Source: Flavobacteriales bacterium
GTDB lineage: Bacteria; Bacteroidota; Bacteroidia; CAIKAF01
NCBI GenBank assembly: GCA_025055635.1
Contig: JANWWQ010000002.1
Span: 1-64,000 of the forward strand
Length of the DNA: 64,000 bases
Reading direction: 5' to 3'
Notes under the pieces: model-generated
Seen by the model: only the letters and a program-made list of their open reading frames with translations
Told to the model about the DNA's origin: nothing
Database searches by the model: none
Translations under genes and position numbers: made by a program
Part shown: positions 62,366 to 64,000 of the stretch, one piece after another
Numbering within the stretch: position 1 is the stretch's first letter
Layout of the letters: each line of letters begins with the position of its first letter

Positions 62366-63712
62366 TTAGTAGCCGGTTGCTCGGGCAGTCATGCCCACCC
62401 CAGAGGTGCGGCCTTTAATGCGACCTGTTTTCATAAGGCCGTCGTATTGGCGCATCAACAAATGACTTTCAATTTGCTGAAGGGTATCAAGCACCACACC
62501 CACCATGATGAGCAAAGAGGTGCCACCATAGAAATATGCGAAGGCATCATTGATATTTGAAAGCTTGGCTATGGCTGGAAGGATAGCCACAAAAGCCAGG
62601 AACAGCGAGCCTGGGAGGGTAATGCGCGACATTACGTTGTCAATATATTCTGCCGTCATTTTACCAGGCTTGATACCGGGAATGAATCCGCCATTGCGCT
62701 TGAGTTCTTCAGCTATCTGGGTGGGATTGACGGCGATGGCTGTATAAAAATAAGTGAATAGGACGATCATGATGGCAAAGGTGAGATTGTACCAGAATGA
62801 GGTGTAGTCAGAAAAATTTCGAGTAAACCAGTTAGTACTGCCGTCGGTAGCAAAGCCCAACAGGTAGATGGGGATAAACATAATAGCCTGGGCGAAAATG
62901 ATTGGCATCACGCCGGAGGCGTTGACCTTTAGGGGCAGATATTGGCGCACACCCCCAAACTGCTTGTTTCCCACCACACGTTTAGCAAATTGAATGGGGA
63001 TGCGGCGTGTTCCTTGTACCAGGAGAATGCAAATGAGGATAACGGCCAGCAACAGGAGCATTTCCACTAAAAAGAGAATGAGGCCCCCGCCGTCCGGTTC
63101 CATTTTGGAGCCGAATTCCACAATTAGGGCGGATGGAAAGTTGGCAATAATGCCTATCATAATAATTAGTGAGATACCATTTCCTATTCCGCGATCTGTG
63201 ATACGTTCGCCAAGCCACATGACAAAGATGGTGCCAGCTACCAGAATGATTACAGAAGTGATCCACCATAGAGGAGTATCGGGGCGGGCCGACAGAGGCA
63301 CTTGGGAAGCTAGGTATCCTGGGGCTTGGAAGGCGGTGATGGCCACCGTGAGTAGACGCGTGATCTGATTCAATTTGTTGCGGCCACTCTCGCCTTCTTT
63401 CTGAAGTTTTTGAAAATATGGAAGGGCGATACCCAGCAGCTGCACAATGATGGAAGCCGAAATGTAGGGCATGATCCCAAGGGCCATCACAGAAGCACGG
63501 GAAAAGGCGCCTCCCGTGAAGTTAACCAGGATATCTAGCACAGTACCTGAAGTAGCACTGCTCTGGGCAGCTAGCTCGGCCGAGTCAACACCTGGCAAAA
63601 CCACGTAAGACCCAAGACGGTACACAGCCAGGAGGCCCAAAGTGGTGAGGATGCGGTCCCTCAGCTCAGGGATGTGGAAGATGTTGCGAAGCGTTTGAAT
63701 TAAGTCTTTCAT
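62366..63712 (-). CDS. secY: Protein translocase subunit SecY
   Basis: 448 residues, ten membrane helices. GGAFSRASVMALGIMPYISASIIVQLL, GITDRGIGNGISLIIMIGI-like ERITDRGIGNGISLIIMIG, QFAKRVVGNKQFGG and ELKRNGGFIPGIKPGKMTAEYI are conserved. Channel of the Sec pathway. 7 bases upstream of map, 3 downstream of rplO. Confidence 0.97.
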   Translation of the reverse strand: MKDLIQTLRNIFHIPELRDRILTTLGLLAVYRLGSYVVLPGVDSAELAAQSSATSGTVLDILVNFTGGAFSRASVMALGIMPYISASIIVQLLGIALPYFQKLQKEGESGRNKLNQITRLLTVAITAFQAPGYLASQVPLSARPDTPLWWITSVIILVAGTIFVMWLGERITDRGIGNGISLIIMIGIIANFPSALIVEFGSKMEPDGGGLILFLVEMLLLLAVILICILLVQGTRRIPIQFAKRVVGNKQFGGVRQYLPLKVNASGVMPIIFAQAIMFIPIYLLGFATDGSTNWFTRNFSDYTSFWYNLTFAIMIVLFTYFYTAIAVNPTQIAEELKRNGGFIPGIKPGKMTAEYIDNVMSRITLPGSLFLAFVAILPAIAKLSNINDAFAYFYGGTSLLIMVGVVLDTLQQIESHLLMRQYDGLMKTGRIKGRTSGVGMTARATGY

Positions 63713-63715
63713 GAA

Positions 63716-64000
63716 TTAGGCAATTGTTAAGGCTTTGCCTCCTGCGTTTTCAATGGCCGCCCGGGCTTTTTGGGTGAAAGCGTGGGCCGACACTTCAAGA
63801 GCTTTATCCACAGCGCCCCGGCCTAGAATTTTTACCTTATCCTTCTTTGAAACCAAGCCGTGTTCACGTAAGGTGTCAATGGTGATCACCTGAAGATCAA
63901 ATTCCTTACTCAGGGTGTTCAGAGTATCTAGGTTAATACCTTTATATGATACTCGGTTAATATTTTTAAACCCAAATTTGGGAATTCTTTTTTGCAAAGG
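63716..64000 (-). CDS. rplO: 50S ribosomal protein L15, C-terminal part (5' end outside)
   Basis: The visible ~95 residues read PLQKRIPKFGFKNINRVSY, then NLDTLNTL, VSKKDKVKILGRGAVDKALEVSAHAF and a C-terminal AAIENAGGKALTIA. These match the C-terminal half of L15. The gene enters from the right edge; its start is not in the window. Confidence 0.92.
   Translation of the reverse strand, partial: PLQKRIPKFGFKNINRVSYKGINLDTLNTLSKEFDLQVITIDTLREHGLVSKKDKVKILGRGAVDKALEVSAHAFTQKARAAIENAGGKALTIA

Noticed and set aside
1..64000. CRISPR arrays, phage genes, transposases, tRNA and rRNA
   Set aside because: No regular spacer-repeat pattern, no integrase or transposase motif, and no tRNA acceptor/T-loop signature found on either strand by reading.

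Overview
The window comes from a member of the Bacteroidota. Visible support: gliding-motility genes gldF and gldG directly upstream of dnaN; a secreted Ig/PKD-type protein with a C-terminal type IX secretion sorting domain; an MbnP/MbnH pair; OmpP1/FadL-type porin; lipoproteins; and promoter boxes of the Bacteroidota type (TTTG about 17-19 bases before TAnnTTTG) in place of classical -35/-10 sites. Shine-Dalgarno sequences are essentially absent and several -7 boxes lie only 4-10 bases from the start codon. The genus cannot be fixed from the sequence. Nearly all of the window is ordinary core genome; no CRISPR array, integrase, transposase, rRNA or tRNA was found.

Layout. 1-3.3 kb: 3' part of proline dehydrogenase is off the left edge, then a secreted thioredoxin-fold protein, a START-like protein with coaD, and a broken inorganic pyrophosphatase (ppa) gene. 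3.5-6.6 kb: thrS-infC-rpmI-rplT. 6.6-8.5 kb: secreted endonuclease/exonuclease/phosphatase-fold protein and fabH. 8.9-13.4 kb: an MBOAT acyltransferase, an AlgX/AlgJ-like DHHW protein and a GT-C type membrane protein, probably a surface-glycan acylation operon. 13.4-18.3 kb: aroE, DedA, an OmpP1-like porin and a tryptophan-rich lipoprotein. 18.4-21.8 kb: proS, kdsC, a small secreted protein and cdsA. 21.8-24.4 kb (minus): a conserved unknown, a thioesterase and an MsbA-like ABC exporter, translationally overlapped. 24.9-29.3 kb: def, the T9SS cargo, nadC and yihY. 29.3-33.1 kb (minus): mbnP, mbnH and a large glycosidase-like secreted protein with overlapping starts and stops. 33.1-35.2 kb: thioredoxin-like and FAD-dependent oxidoreductase. 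35.2-41.8 kb: gyrA with a TPR protein, and clpC. 41.8-42.85 kb: the largest gene-free stretch, with a 313-bp inverted-repeat-bounded element and a very AT-rich half. 42.9-50.1 kb: TlpA-like protein, membrane protein, fumC-gpmA-phosphatase operon, HAD phosphatase, upp and a monooxygenase-fold protein. 50.1-55.7 kb: gldF-gldG-DUF4340-like, then dnaN and a SirB1-like protein. 55.7-58.1 kb: sterol-desaturase-like enzyme and carA. 58.1-64 kb (minus): the end of the ribosomal spc/alpha operon, rplO-secY-map-infA-rpmJ-rpsM-rpsK-rpsD-rpoA-rplQ, closed by a strong hairpin terminator.

The most unusual items are a family of GC-rich intergenic repeats (four copies ending in or near GGGGCACGCCCC), the decayed ppa gene, the mbnP-mbnH-glycosidase-like operon, the Trp-rich lipoprotein beside proS, an about 20-residue insertion in ribosomal protein S11, and two structured intergenic regions that may encode RNAs. 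No wholly new multi-gene defence or mobile system was seen.
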